From positions 1-31,842 of the IMG/VR virus record IMGVR_UViG_3300045741_000099: a stretch of DNA of 31,842 nucleotides; one strand, given 5' to 3'. Shown here piece by piece: positions 21,003 to 29,014 of the stretch. Both the position numbers and the translations under genes were made by a program. Within the stretch, counting starts at the first letter, position 1. Each line of letters starts with the position of its first letter. The notes beneath the pieces were generated by a model. It had not been told where the DNA came from. It saw nothing but the letters and a program-made list of their open reading frames with translations, and ran no database searches. This DNA comes from a virus.

Positions 21003-23884
21003 TCCGGCGGAACTTCTTCGAGAGTCATGTACGCCGTGCGCTGGCGATTGTCTGGCGTCGTCAGCTTCTCAACCTTCAGAACGCGATACCGGATGCCGGG
21101 ACGTAGAACGATCTCGCGCTCGGCTTGATCGGTGCCTGAGTGCGTCTCGATGGCGATTCGGTTGCTCGCCGTCTTCGGGTTCAACTTGAACCGAAAGATG
21201 ACGGCATACCCGTCTTGCGAATTGCCGTACTTGTCCGTGATCGTCTGACCAAACTTGTCGTTCGCTTTCCCTTCCACTCCGAAGCCTTTCGCGACGGACG
21301 GGTTCCAACTCGTCGATGTCACGGCTTCAGTCTGGAACTCGGGCAAGTTGATGATGCCGTCGAACGCTTCGCGCGGGAGATGTCCGATCCCTCGGAAGAT
21401 GTCCGTGACCTTCGCCTCATGCTGAGAAGCGAGCGGCGTGTTCTTACCGCTCGCCACTTCCGCGTCGATTCGCTCGAAGGCTTTGATGATCGTCTCATGC
21501 GCTTTCTTCGCGGACTCGAAGGTGTACGACCCCGATCCATATCGCTCGTGCTTCTTCTTCCACTCGTCTTTGGAGAGCCGAACGGAATCGCGGATCGGGC
21601 CGTAGCTTGAGCCCGAGTAGGAGACGATCTTGCGGAACGCATCAAGCTCGTTGTGCTTGAGAGATTCCATCTTCGCGTGCGTCGCCTGCTCGTACCACGC
21701 GCGATCTTGATCCAACCCCATCGGCTTCAAGATTGAGCCGTGTGCGTTCCCCGGAAGTTGCGCGGTCGGCAATGACTCGAAGATGACCTTCGGGCGTTCC
21801 GGTTGAACGACTCCACCGGCTTTCTTTCGCGCTCGGTATTCGCGCGACGCTTTCGCCTTCGCAGCTTTCAACGCCGCAGCCTTCTCGTCGCTCGTCGCGG
21901 ACGTAGGAAGCGGAGGCGGCGGCGCAGCGGCGACCGCCTTCTCAACGGCAGCGACTTCGAGCTTCGCCTCTTGCATCGCGAGATGCTTCTCAAACAGGAA
22001 CTTCGTGCGCTTCTCCAGCATCGAAGCGACCTTCGCGCTCGACTCGGCGTTCAGCTCCGGTGCGTTCTCGCTGATGTACTCCTTCCACGTTCCGTACTTC
22101 TTCTTCAGCTTCACGATGTCGCGAATCTGGTTGTCGAGTCCCGTGATCTGCTCGGCGCTCGTGTACCCGGCCAGCTTCGCGACGCCAGCGTAGTCCTTGT
22201 TGCCGGGGCTGAAGAAGTGCTCCCATTCGGTCGGGTTCTCCAGCAGGTGTGTCGGCTTCGGCGTGCCTTGCGCGCGGTAGAGAAGCGAGCCGCCCGTGTC
22301 GATGCGAACCGGCTTCCCGCCCGGCGTCACGACTACGTTGTCGAGCCCCATGCCGACGGCATCCCAGTTCATCACGAGCACGTCGGCGGCGAAGCCGTCC
22401 ATGAGCTTCTTCGCGACCTCCGGGCTGTTCGCGCTGCTCAACTTCTTGCCTTCGACGATCTCACTCGCGTAGGCGAGCTTTCCAGTCGGGAGCTTGAACA
22501 GTTCACTACTCGACGCGCCGACGTTCAGATCGTTGTAGATCCGGTTCGTCAGGTCTTCGAGCATCGCCTGTTCTGGGTTCGCGTAGAACTTGACGTACCG
22601 CTTCACACCATCGGTGCCGAGGTACATCCCGCCCTGATTGCTCCCGGCCTGTTCGCCGATGAGCTTGCCGAGGATGACCTCGTGCCGCTCCATCTCGGGT
22701 ACGGGCTCGGGCTCGATGGCGGGCTCAGCGACGGGCTCAGGAGCGGCGTAGACGGGCTCGGCGGCGGGAACGGGCTCGGGTTCGGGGATGACCGTCGGAG
22801 GCTCCACGTCGCTCAATAGAGGCGCTTGCGGCTGCTCGGGTGAAGCCGTCGTCGCCGTGATGGACGGAGCCTTGCCGAACTGGTCGAGCGGCACCGTCGT
22901 CATCTTCGGACGCGGTGGCGGCGAACCCTTGTTCCCGTCGGCGGTCCAGCGCGCGTGAACTTCCGAGTCATCGCGCCACTTCAGCGACGGAGGGATCGCC
23001 CACGAGATGCGATGCGGCACCACGATCTCGCGGTCGTTCGGTCGGTTCGGCGGGTGCTGGTACAAGCCACCCGCCCACTGGAAGGCTTCATTCGGACGAC
23101 GGATCTGCCCGTGGACTTGGTACGAGTCCCATCCCGTGCGGTCATCGAACGTCGCGCAGAGGATCTTCACCATGTCGTCGAGCACGTCATTGGCGGCGCG
23201 AATCGACTCCCACCCGGCGCGGTTGTACGCGCCCATGGATTCGGTGCGAACGATTCGCTCGGCCCAATGCGCGGGCGCTCCTTGCAGGAACGGCGACTTC
23301 GCGATGAGGTCACTCCGCACGTCGGACCACGGCTGACCCTGAATCATCCCGAGCTTGAGGCGGTCCTCGAAGTCTTCGACGACGTTCAAGCCGTAGCGTT
23401 GAAGGATTCCCTTCTTCGCGTGTAGCGCAGCGATGCCGGGCTCGGGTGTCGCGACCATTCGACGAAGGATGCTCGCTTGCGCGCCCGAGTGCGCCCTGTC
23501 GAACATCATCGCCTCTTTCAACGGAAGCCGCGCACCGATGCCGTGGAACTTCTCCTCGGACGCTTGCAAGAAAGCGTGCGTCCCGCTCGCCGCCGCGTCG
23601 GCCGCGATGTGCGCTTGATTCGTGAGCGTGTCACCGATCCCGCTCGTGAGTCCCTTCAGCGTGTGCTCGATCTGCTGCATCGTCAGCTTGAGCTGCGTCG
23701 CGGTGAAGCTGTCCTTGCCGGGACCGGACAAGCCTTGAGCTTGGATGAGTCGCTGGTTGAGTTCCTGTTGCGCTCGTTGAAGCGTCTTCTTCAGGTGACT
23801 CGGCCCGACCACGTTGGCGATGCGTGCCGCCTCCTCTCGATTGCGTCGGAGGATCGTAAGCGGATCTGGCGCCGTCGCGGCCAC
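20993..23884 (-). CDS. MuF-type minor head protein fused to kinase-like and ADP-ribosyltransferase domains
   Basis: The 963-residue protein follows the portal, starting at GTG 23884 three bases after its stop. Residues about 100-300 are an SPP1 gp7 / Mu F head morphogenesis domain, with WAERIVRTESMGAYNRAGWE and FDDRTGWDSYQVHGQ, then HPPNRPNDREIVVPHRISW. A Pro/Glu/Ala-rich linker follows (about 350-397). Residues 400-545 look like a kinase-like (HipA/PI-kinase-type) domain: Gly-rich start, KFY lysine (K432), NWDAVGMGLDNVVV (D508, N516) and RIDTGG (D529). After a helical, Lys-rich region, residues about 735-960 form an ADP-ribosyltransferase exoenzyme domain of the R-S-E class: R831 in TDIFRGI, S857-T858-S859 in VTSTSW, and E922-R923-E924. 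The ExE form is usual for arginine modifiers. The protein should sit in the capsid near the portal, so its effector parts could be injected with DNA. Confidence 0.88.
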   Translation of the reverse strand: MAATAPDPLTILRRNREEAARIANVVGPSHLKKTLQRAQQELNQRLIQAQGLSGPGKDSFTATQLKLTMQQIEHTLKGLTSGIGDTLTNQAHIAADAAASGTHAFLQASEEKFHGIGARLPLKEAMMFDRAHSGAQASILRRMVATPEPGIAALHAKKGILQRYGLNVVEDFEDRLKLGMIQGQPWSDVRSDLIAKSPFLQGAPAHWAERIVRTESMGAYNRAGWESIRAANDVLDDMVKILCATFDDRTGWDSYQVHGQIRRPNEAFQWAGGLYQHPPNRPNDREIVVPHRISWAIPPSLKWRDDSEVHARWTADGNKGSPPPRPKMTTVPLDQFGKAPSITATTASPEQPQAPLLSDVEPPTVIPEPEPVPAAEPVYAAPEPVAEPAIEPEPVPEMERHEVILGKLIGEQAGSNQGGMYLGTDGVKRYVKFYANPEQAMLEDLTNRIYNDLNVGASSSELFKLPTGKLAYASEIVEGKKLSSANSPEVAKKLMDGFAADVLVMNWDAVGMGLDNVVVTPGGKPVRIDTGGSLLYRAQGTPKPTHLLENPTEWEHFFSPGNKDYAGVAKLAGYTSAEQITGLDNQIRDIVKLKKKYGTWKEYISENAPELNAESSAKVASMLEKRTKFLFEKHLAMQEAKLEVAAVEKAVAAAPPPPLPTSATSDEKAAALKAAKAKASREYRARKKAGGVVQPERPKVIFESLPTAQLPGNAHGSILKPMGLDQDRAWYEQATHAKMESLKHNELDAFRKIVSYSGSSYGPIRDSVRLSKDEWKKKHERYGSGSYTFESAKKAHETIIKAFERIDAEVASGKNTPLASQHEAKVTDIFRGIGHLPREAFDGIINLPEFQTEAVTSTSWNPSVAKGFGVEGKANDKFGQTITDKYGNSQDGYAVIFRFKLNPKTASNRIAIETHSGTDQAEREIVLRPGIRYRVLKVEKLTTPDNRQRTAYMTLEEVPPDQM

Positions 23885-23887
23885 GCG

Positions 23888-26044
23888 CTAACCGCCGAAC
23901 GGTGAGGGCTTCGGCGGTGCGGGCGGCTTCGGCGGCTCGGGCTTCTCACCCGTCGCCTTCTCGCCCGCCACCTTCCCGGTGATCTCGCCCTTCGCTTCGC
24001 CCTTCGCCGCACGCTGCGCGGCGAACTCGGCAACGGTGAGTTCACCATCGGGATCGGGCTGCCCGCGAGTCGTGAGCAGCACGCTGAGTCCGACGCTCGC
24101 GCGTGCTTCGTTGACCGTGGTGATCGAAGCGAGGTCGCTCGCCGTGAGCTGGAGCTTGCCTTGCTGCTCGACCTGTTCGCCGAGTCCGGCAGGCTTCGCA
24201 TCGGCGTCGTCGCTCGGCGCGGCGTCTGCGTCGGTGGGCTCGGGTGCCGGTGGCGGTGCGCCTTCGGCACCTGCGGGAAGCTCCGTCTCGGAATCCACCT
24301 TGCCGCCCATGTCGCCAGCGAACATCGCCGCCTGATTCACGCTGCGCTCCTGCATCTCTTGGCCGATGCGGTACTGCTCCTTGTTCGGGTCGAGGTTGAA
24401 GATCGATGCGAGTTCTTCGATGCCCGTCTTCCGAGAAAGGATCTGCTGCGTGACAGCCGTGCCGATGGTCGTCGCCGCCGCTTGCTGATCGGTCGGCGTC
24501 GGGTTGAAGAACGCGGGCCAGTCGAGATCGATGTCCGTGCTCTCGCCCGGCTCGCGCTCGATGCTTTCGTGCGTCGTCTCGCCCTTCGAGTCCGTGTCCG
24601 TCTTCACGCGCGGCGGGAGCTTGATGTCGAGCTTGATCTCCTTCTCCTCGCCCGTCTCCTCATCGACCTCGGTGTGCGTCGTGGTCGTGCGCGCCTGCGC
24701 GACGCGAAGCATCTGCGAGAGCAGGCGCTCGATGCCGTCGCCGTACTGCTCGCGCAGGATCTCGCACTTCGCGAGCATCGGCTCGTACCGGACCTTCAGC
24801 GCGAGGCTCGACGTGCCGCTGCCGGCGATCATGTCGGGGTCGGGAATCACGCACTGAGTCGCCTCCAGCACCGCGTCGCGCATCTTGTCGATGAGCGAGA
24901 TGCCGACGTTGATGCTCGTGCCTTGGAGTTCCATGTAGCTCGCGCCGCCGTCCGTGCCGACCATGAGCGAGTTGTCAGATCCCTTCTTCAACCCCGTGCG
25001 GCTCACGAGGTCGGGGTCCATCTTCAACACGAGCGTCGGGTCAAGGTTGAGCGTCGCGCCACGCACGACGACGCTCTTGAGCAGGTCGAGCGAGTCGAAT
25101 GACTCGTAGCTCTCGGCGTAGTCGGATTGCCCGTCGATGGCGGTGCCGTCGTCTTCGGGAAGGTTCTGAATCCAGATCAGGTGGCACTCGCCGTCGCCGT
25201 GCTCGACGCTCGACTTCACGCTCCAGCGCGGGTCTTCGTCGGCCTTGAACTCGACCGGATCGAACTCGATATCGGCGTCTTCGGTCCAGTCGCGGCGATA
25301 CCAGTACCACTTCTGGATGAACGCGCGCTTGCCCGCGTCGTACTCGTCCACCGGGTAGGTGTAGACCTCGCTGACGTGCTTCGGGATCAGCATCGCGCGG
25401 TCGGCCCACTCGTGGACGTACAGGTGCTTCCCGTTGTGGACGCCGACCTTCGGGAGCCCTTCGTAGTAGCACCACGACAGCCCGACCGTGCCGACGCTGC
25501 CGCCGATGTTGCGTGCGCGGATCATCAGCGTGCGGAGCTTCGACTGCTTCGCAAGCTCACGCGCGAAGTCCTCGCTCCGGTGATCACCGTGGACGCGAAT
25601 CTTCGGCCATCGCCCGTGCCCGAACAGGAGCGCCGTGAATGAGTTCACGATCACGCGCGCCAGCCTGTACGGCGCGCTCGGGCGACGGAGCTTCAACGGA
25701 ACGTAGTAGCTCGCGCTCTCGGCGCTGAGCATCGGCTGGCTCGTCGGCGGTCCAGGTGCAATCACCCGACCGTCGAAGTCGTACATCTTGAAGTCGTGGT
25801 GCGTGCAGCGGAAGTAAGACTCGCGGCGCGCGAGCTGACGCACGCGCTCGCTGTTGATGAAGCTCCGTGCCTTGAAGTCATCGAACGTCGTGGTGTTCGC
25901 GACGCCGAAGCTGGAGGCGACGCGCATCCCGCCGTCCTTCGTCGGCTGCTGACGCGGGCCGGTCCCGCCCATCGCGAACCGCGTCGAGTTCGCGCCGACA
26001 CCCGGCGATCCGCCGCCTTCTGCACCGCCAGTCGAGATCGCCAT
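23888..26044 (-). CDS. Portal protein
   Basis: The 718-residue protein is followed by the MuF gene and has portal features. The N-terminal half is alpha/beta with RLARVIVNSFTALLFGHGRW (about 125-144) and AGKRAFIQKWYWYRRDW; the middle has a stem-helix region (SLIDKMRDAVLEATQCVI), then LRVAQARTTTTHTEV and a wing of charged residues. The crown region has the portal-type TVNEARASVGLSVL then DGELTVAEF, as in DUF935/DUF1073-like portals, where 'T-V-N-E-x-R-x-x-x-G-L' is common. The C-terminus is a low-complexity GEK/Pro tail. Twelve copies would form the DNA entry ring and bind terminase. The start at 26044 overlaps the previous stop (ATGA). Confidence 0.87.
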   Translation of the reverse strand: MAISTGGAEGGGSPGVGANSTRFAMGGTGPRQQPTKDGGMRVASSFGVANTTTFDDFKARSFINSERVRQLARRESYFRCTHHDFKMYDFDGRVIAPGPPTSQPMLSAESASYYVPLKLRRPSAPYRLARVIVNSFTALLFGHGRWPKIRVHGDHRSEDFARELAKQSKLRTLMIRARNIGGSVGTVGLSWCYYEGLPKVGVHNGKHLYVHEWADRAMLIPKHVSEVYTYPVDEYDAGKRAFIQKWYWYRRDWTEDADIEFDPVEFKADEDPRWSVKSSVEHGDGECHLIWIQNLPEDDGTAIDGQSDYAESYESFDSLDLLKSVVVRGATLNLDPTLVLKMDPDLVSRTGLKKGSDNSLMVGTDGGASYMELQGTSINVGISLIDKMRDAVLEATQCVIPDPDMIAGSGTSSLALKVRYEPMLAKCEILREQYGDGIERLLSQMLRVAQARTTTTHTEVDEETGEEKEIKLDIKLPPRVKTDTDSKGETTHESIEREPGESTDIDLDWPAFFNPTPTDQQAAATTIGTAVTQQILSRKTGIEELASIFNLDPNKEQYRIGQEMQERSVNQAAMFAGDMGGKVDSETELPAGAEGAPPPAPEPTDADAAPSDDADAKPAGLGEQVEQQGKLQLTASDLASITTVNEARASVGLSVLLTTRGQPDPDGELTVAEFAAQRAAKGEAKGEITGKVAGEKATGEKPEPPKPPAPPKPSPFGG

Positions 26045-26346
26045 CAGAAGCTCCTACGGGAACGAGCGTACCGCTGCGCGACGCTGCCGTGAAGCGGCTC
26101 GGGCTTCACGGCGGGTTCCGTGCTGCTCTCGTCCTCGGCGAGCATCGCGAGCGCCTCCTCGGTGAACGGGTACTGAGCCGGCACGGCGCCGTCATCGGGA
26201 GGTGGCGGGCGAATCGGCTCGCGCTCCTCGCGCGGCGGCTCGACCAGCTTCGACAGCGACATGAGCGCGTGAGCGCCCTCGAACAGCACCTCCGCGACGA
26301 GCGCACGAACGGCGCGCACGTCGAGCTGAACGAGGCGCTCCAGCAT
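26044..26346 (-). CDS. Small hypothetical protein before the portal
   Basis: The 100-residue frame starts at ATG 26346 and ends at 26044, with ATGA overlaps at both ends, which is strong support that it is translated with its neighbours. The N-terminal half is one helix (MLERLVQLDVRAVRALVAEV, then LFEGAHALMSLSKL); the rest is Pro/Glu-rich (PPPPDDGAVPAQYPFTEEAL) with a basic end. No family is recognised. A small scaffold- or portal-associated role is possible. Confidence 0.6.
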   Translation of the reverse strand: MLERLVQLDVRAVRALVAEVLFEGAHALMSLSKLVEPPREEREPIRPPPPDDGAVPAQYPFTEEALAMLAEDESSTEPAVKPEPLHGSVAQRYARSRRSF

Positions 26347-26792
26347 CACACGCCGATTCTGTTGAGGACCGGCGCGAGGGCGAAGGTGTAGACGCCGTTC
26401 GGGTCGCCGCCGGCTGCGTTCACCTTGACGAATGCCTCCAGCGATCCGCGTGGCTCGCTGCTCGGCGCGCTCTGCGGGAGGCCGATGCAGTCGAAGAACT
26501 GGATCGTGCCCGGCTTGAGCGTGAGCGGTGCGGCGTTGAGCAAGTACCAGTTCTGCGTGAGGTCGTCCCAGATGTAGACGTTCGCCGGGAGATTCCCCGG
26601 CGCACCCGCGCCGACGTAGGAGTACGCGACGGCGATGCGCTGCGAGGCGACGCCGTTCGTGTTGCTGAACGACGCGGTGAGCACCGTGTCCTTCGCCTGG
26701 TCTGCGAGTGCGGTCGGCACCGCGTCGGAACCGAGCACGGGATCGGGCGACACGCCGCCGACCTGCCTGCTGAACTTGTGATGGAAGCGCAT
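26346..26792 (-). CDS. Hypothetical beta-rich protein
   Basis: The 148-residue protein starts at ATG 26792, with GAAGGAG about eight bases upstream. It is beta-rich: VLTASFSNTNGVASQRIAVA, NVYIWDDLTQNWYLLNAAPL, GTIQFFDCIGLPQSA, then a final strand GVYTFALAPVLNRIGV. The alternating pattern suggests a jelly-roll or beta-sandwich, the kind used in head decoration or fibre proteins. It is in the gene group between terminase and portal. No function can be assigned with confidence. Confidence 0.6.
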   Translation of the reverse strand: MRFHHKFSRQVGGVSPDPVLGSDAVPTALADQAKDTVLTASFSNTNGVASQRIAVAYSYVGAGAPGNLPANVYIWDDLTQNWYLLNAAPLTLKPGTIQFFDCIGLPQSAPSSEPRGSLEAFVKVNAAGGDPNGVYTFALAPVLNRIGV

Positions 26793-26804
26793 GCCCGTTC
26801 TCCT

Positions 26805-27353
26805 TCAGTGCGATTGCGAAACTGCGAGCCACGCGACGCGACAGTGCTGCGCGGTCCCGTAGAGGCTGAGCCCGAGGAATCCCTCGATGCTCGATGCGAA
26901 GCGGTTCGTGCCGCCGATGAGCCAGCCGCCCGTCTCGAACTGCGGCGACAGCGCGCTCAGCTCCACGGGCGGCGTCTCGCTCGTTACGCGCGCCGACACG
27001 ATGCCACGCTGGCTCGTGTCCACGTTGAGCCGCAGGTTCCCACGCGGCTGCACGGCGGGAGCGTCGAACGCGGCGGGCGACGGCACGAGCTTCGCGAGCC
27101 AGTGGATGAGCGGGCGGTCGGGCACGACGTAGAGCGCCACGGGTGCGCCGTGCTTCGGCATGTGAGGGTCGAATGACCATCCCTTGCCGAACTTCCTCAC
27201 CGCGTAGCCGGCGCTGCCGTTGAGCGTGAGCAGGTCAGCATCGAGCGAGAGCACGCCTGCGCGTCGCGCCGCGAGCGCCTCGCTCTTGTTCCCGTCCACG
27301 ACCTCGCCTTCGAGGTACTCGCACTTCTCGTCCCAGATTACGACTCGTTGCAT
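26805..27353 (-). CDS. Hypothetical protein between terminase and portal
   Basis: The protein has about 182 residues if read from ATG 27353, which has GAGAGG nine bases upstream; ATG 27362 is an alternative adding three residues but touches the ribosome site. The first half is alpha/beta (VVIWDEKCEYLEGEVVDGNK; GSAGYAVRKFGKGWSFDPHM) and the second half is beta-rich (RGNLRLNVDTSQRGIVSARV; GFLGLSLYGTAQHCRVAWLA). No family is recognised. Like the next gene it may be a virion surface protein. Confidence 0.6.
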   Translation of the reverse strand: MQRVVIWDEKCEYLEGEVVDGNKSEALAARRAGVLSLDADLLTLNGSAGYAVRKFGKGWSFDPHMPKHGAPVALYVVPDRPLIHWLAKLVPSPAAFDAPAVQPRGNLRLNVDTSQRGIVSARVTSETPPVELSALSPQFETGGWLIGGTNRFASSIEGFLGLSLYGTAQHCRVAWLAVSQSH

Positions 27354-27403
27354 GTTCGGCATCCTCTCAGTGCTGAAGTGAGCAAGTGTCCTACCACGCG
27401 CCT

Positions 27404-29014
27404 TCAACGGCTCATAATGCTCAGGCCGAGCCCGCGCGTCGTACCGTACCCGCCGCCGCTTCCGCCGACATTCCCGTACCCGAGCGCGCGAGCCTGTTCG
27501 CGGGCGAGCCACGCGGCGATGAGCACGTCGTCAACGTGCTTGCCGGGTTCGTAGTCGAGGCACGACTTCACCCACTCCTGCACGGGCTTCGAGCACTTGC
27601 CGGTCGCGTCGCACGGGATGATCCAGTTCCCGTTCTGAAGCTCGACGAACAGACCCTCGATGCCGAAGTCGAGGTGGCTCTTGTTCTGCGCCGTCGTCGT
27701 GTGCGCCTTCACCGGCACGTTCGCGTTCGCTGCGCGAACGAACTGGAGGATGTACGCCTGCGCGGCGTTCGACTCGACACGGACGATGCTGTTGAACGTG
27801 CGGTGCTTCGCGATCACCTTCGCCACGATGGTCGGCGCGTCCCACTGTCCCACGTCGATGTCGAGGATGCGTCGCTTGCCGTTCGGCAGAATCTCGAACG
27901 TGAAGAACGCCGTGCTGTCGTGTGAAGCAGTCTTGCCGACCGCGAGGTCCACTCCCGTCACCGTCGGGTTCCCGCCTCTGTACTCGGAGACGAGCGTGGT
28001 GCCTCGACCAGCAGCTTTGCAATGATCGATCCAGTCTTGCTTGCACCGCGCGCTCATCTCATCGCGGCACTGGGACATGAACAACTGCTGGAAGCGGTGC
28101 GGAAGGTGCGAGGTACGAAGCGCGTCGATCTCGCTCTGCGGGAATCGCTCGGGCCAGAGCGGCGTCTCGCGCTTCGGGTCGGGCTCGTGCGCGGCGAGGC
28201 GATACCACTCTCCCGCCTTCTCGGGCCACGGCACGATCTCGTCGCTGTCCCACCCGTCGCAGTTCGCCAGGTAGATGCCGCCTTCTAGGTCCATCGTGAG
28301 CGTCGGCCAGCCGCCCGCTTCGAGGCGGTAGGTGATGTCGTCCTTGTCCCACGGCGTGTTCGTGACGACGAGGCGCGAGTCCGCGCCACGGACACGGGAG
28401 AGCACGGTCGAGTCGAAGAACTCGGCCACCTTGTCGCGTGCTGCGCGCGTGCTCGTGTTCTCTTGGTTGAGCACGTCGTCCACGATGATCCAGTCGAGAC
28501 GCGAGCCGGGGATCACGGCCGAGTCGAGGCCGACCGCCATCAGTGAAGCGTCGCGGATACCCGCCGGGCGATTCACCGTGAGGCTGATCTGCGTCCATGA
28601 GTCGCCGACGCGATGCGAGCGACTGAGCGCCGGGAACACGAGTTTCAACTCGGGTCGCTGCTCGATGTAGTCACGCACCATGCCGAGCGGCTTCGACGCC
28701 TGCGCTTGCGTCGCGCTCAGGATGGCGCCGCGCACCGTGCGGTCGCGCCCGAGCAGAAACATCGTGAGCGCCGCCATGCAGTACGTCTTCGACGAACCTG
28801 CGGGCATGCGGACGACGCAGCGCGGGTGAGCCCACACGAACTCCAGAAAGAGTCGCTGATGCGGCGCGACTTTGATTGGCGCCTGCGTGCGCTCCTCACG
28901 CATCACGAAGCTGAAGAACTCCGACGGGCTCGTTCGCGCCTTCGCGCCACGCGCGAGCAATCGCTGGACGGCGAGTTGCTGCTTGTCAGGCGGGAGAGAC
29001 GCGAACGATTCCAT
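27404..29014 (-). CDS. Terminase large subunit (ATPase and nuclease)
   Basis: The 536-residue start is ATG 29014, overlapping the stop of the peptidase gene as ATGA. The ATPase domain has RCVVRMPAGSSKTYCM (Walker A-like PAGSSKT, residues 71-77), Walker B LDWIIVDD (173-180), and the coupling motif VVTNTPWDKDD (about 216-226). The nuclease part has an RNase H-like site: D356 in TGVDLAVG, E414 in VRVESNAA and D495/D496 in KHVDDVLIA. It packages DNA into the head through the portal. The Walker A lacks the Arg usually found before the Gly (as in PRGHGKT-type families) and has Ser in place of Gly before the Lys. The Gly-rich C-terminus (GGSGGGYG) is a flexible tail. No small subunit was recognised nearby. 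Confidence 0.9.
   Translation of the reverse strand: MESFASLPPDKQQLAVQRLLARGAKARTSPSEFFSFVMREERTQAPIKVAPHQRLFLEFVWAHPRCVVRMPAGSSKTYCMAALTMFLLGRDRTVRGAILSATQAQASKPLGMVRDYIEQRPELKLVFPALSRSHRVGDSWTQISLTVNRPAGIRDASLMAVGLDSAVIPGSRLDWIIVDDVLNQENTSTRAARDKVAEFFDSTVLSRVRGADSRLVVTNTPWDKDDITYRLEAGGWPTLTMDLEGGIYLANCDGWDSDEIVPWPEKAGEWYRLAAHEPDPKRETPLWPERFPQSEIDALRTSHLPHRFQQLFMSQCRDEMSARCKQDWIDHCKAAGRGTTLVSEYRGGNPTVTGVDLAVGKTASHDSTAFFTFEILPNGKRRILDIDVGQWDAPTIVAKVIAKHRTFNSIVRVESNAAQAYILQFVRAANANVPVKAHTTTAQNKSHLDFGIEGLFVELQNGNWIIPCDATGKCSKPVQEWVKSCLDYEPGKHVDDVLIAAWLAREQARALGYGNVGGSGGGYGTTRGLGLSIMSR

Noticed and set aside
23888-26044. GEK-repeat similarity between the portal C-terminus and the tape measure C-terminus
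   Set aside because: Short low-complexity Gly/Glu/Lys/Pro tails arise easily in high-GC genes; the match is not extended enough to show a shared origin.
26044-27180. A 378-codon minus-strand frame covering three small genes
   Set aside because: Only the last ~100 codons (from ATG 26346) have natural composition; the rest is an Arg-rich shadow of two better-supported genes.
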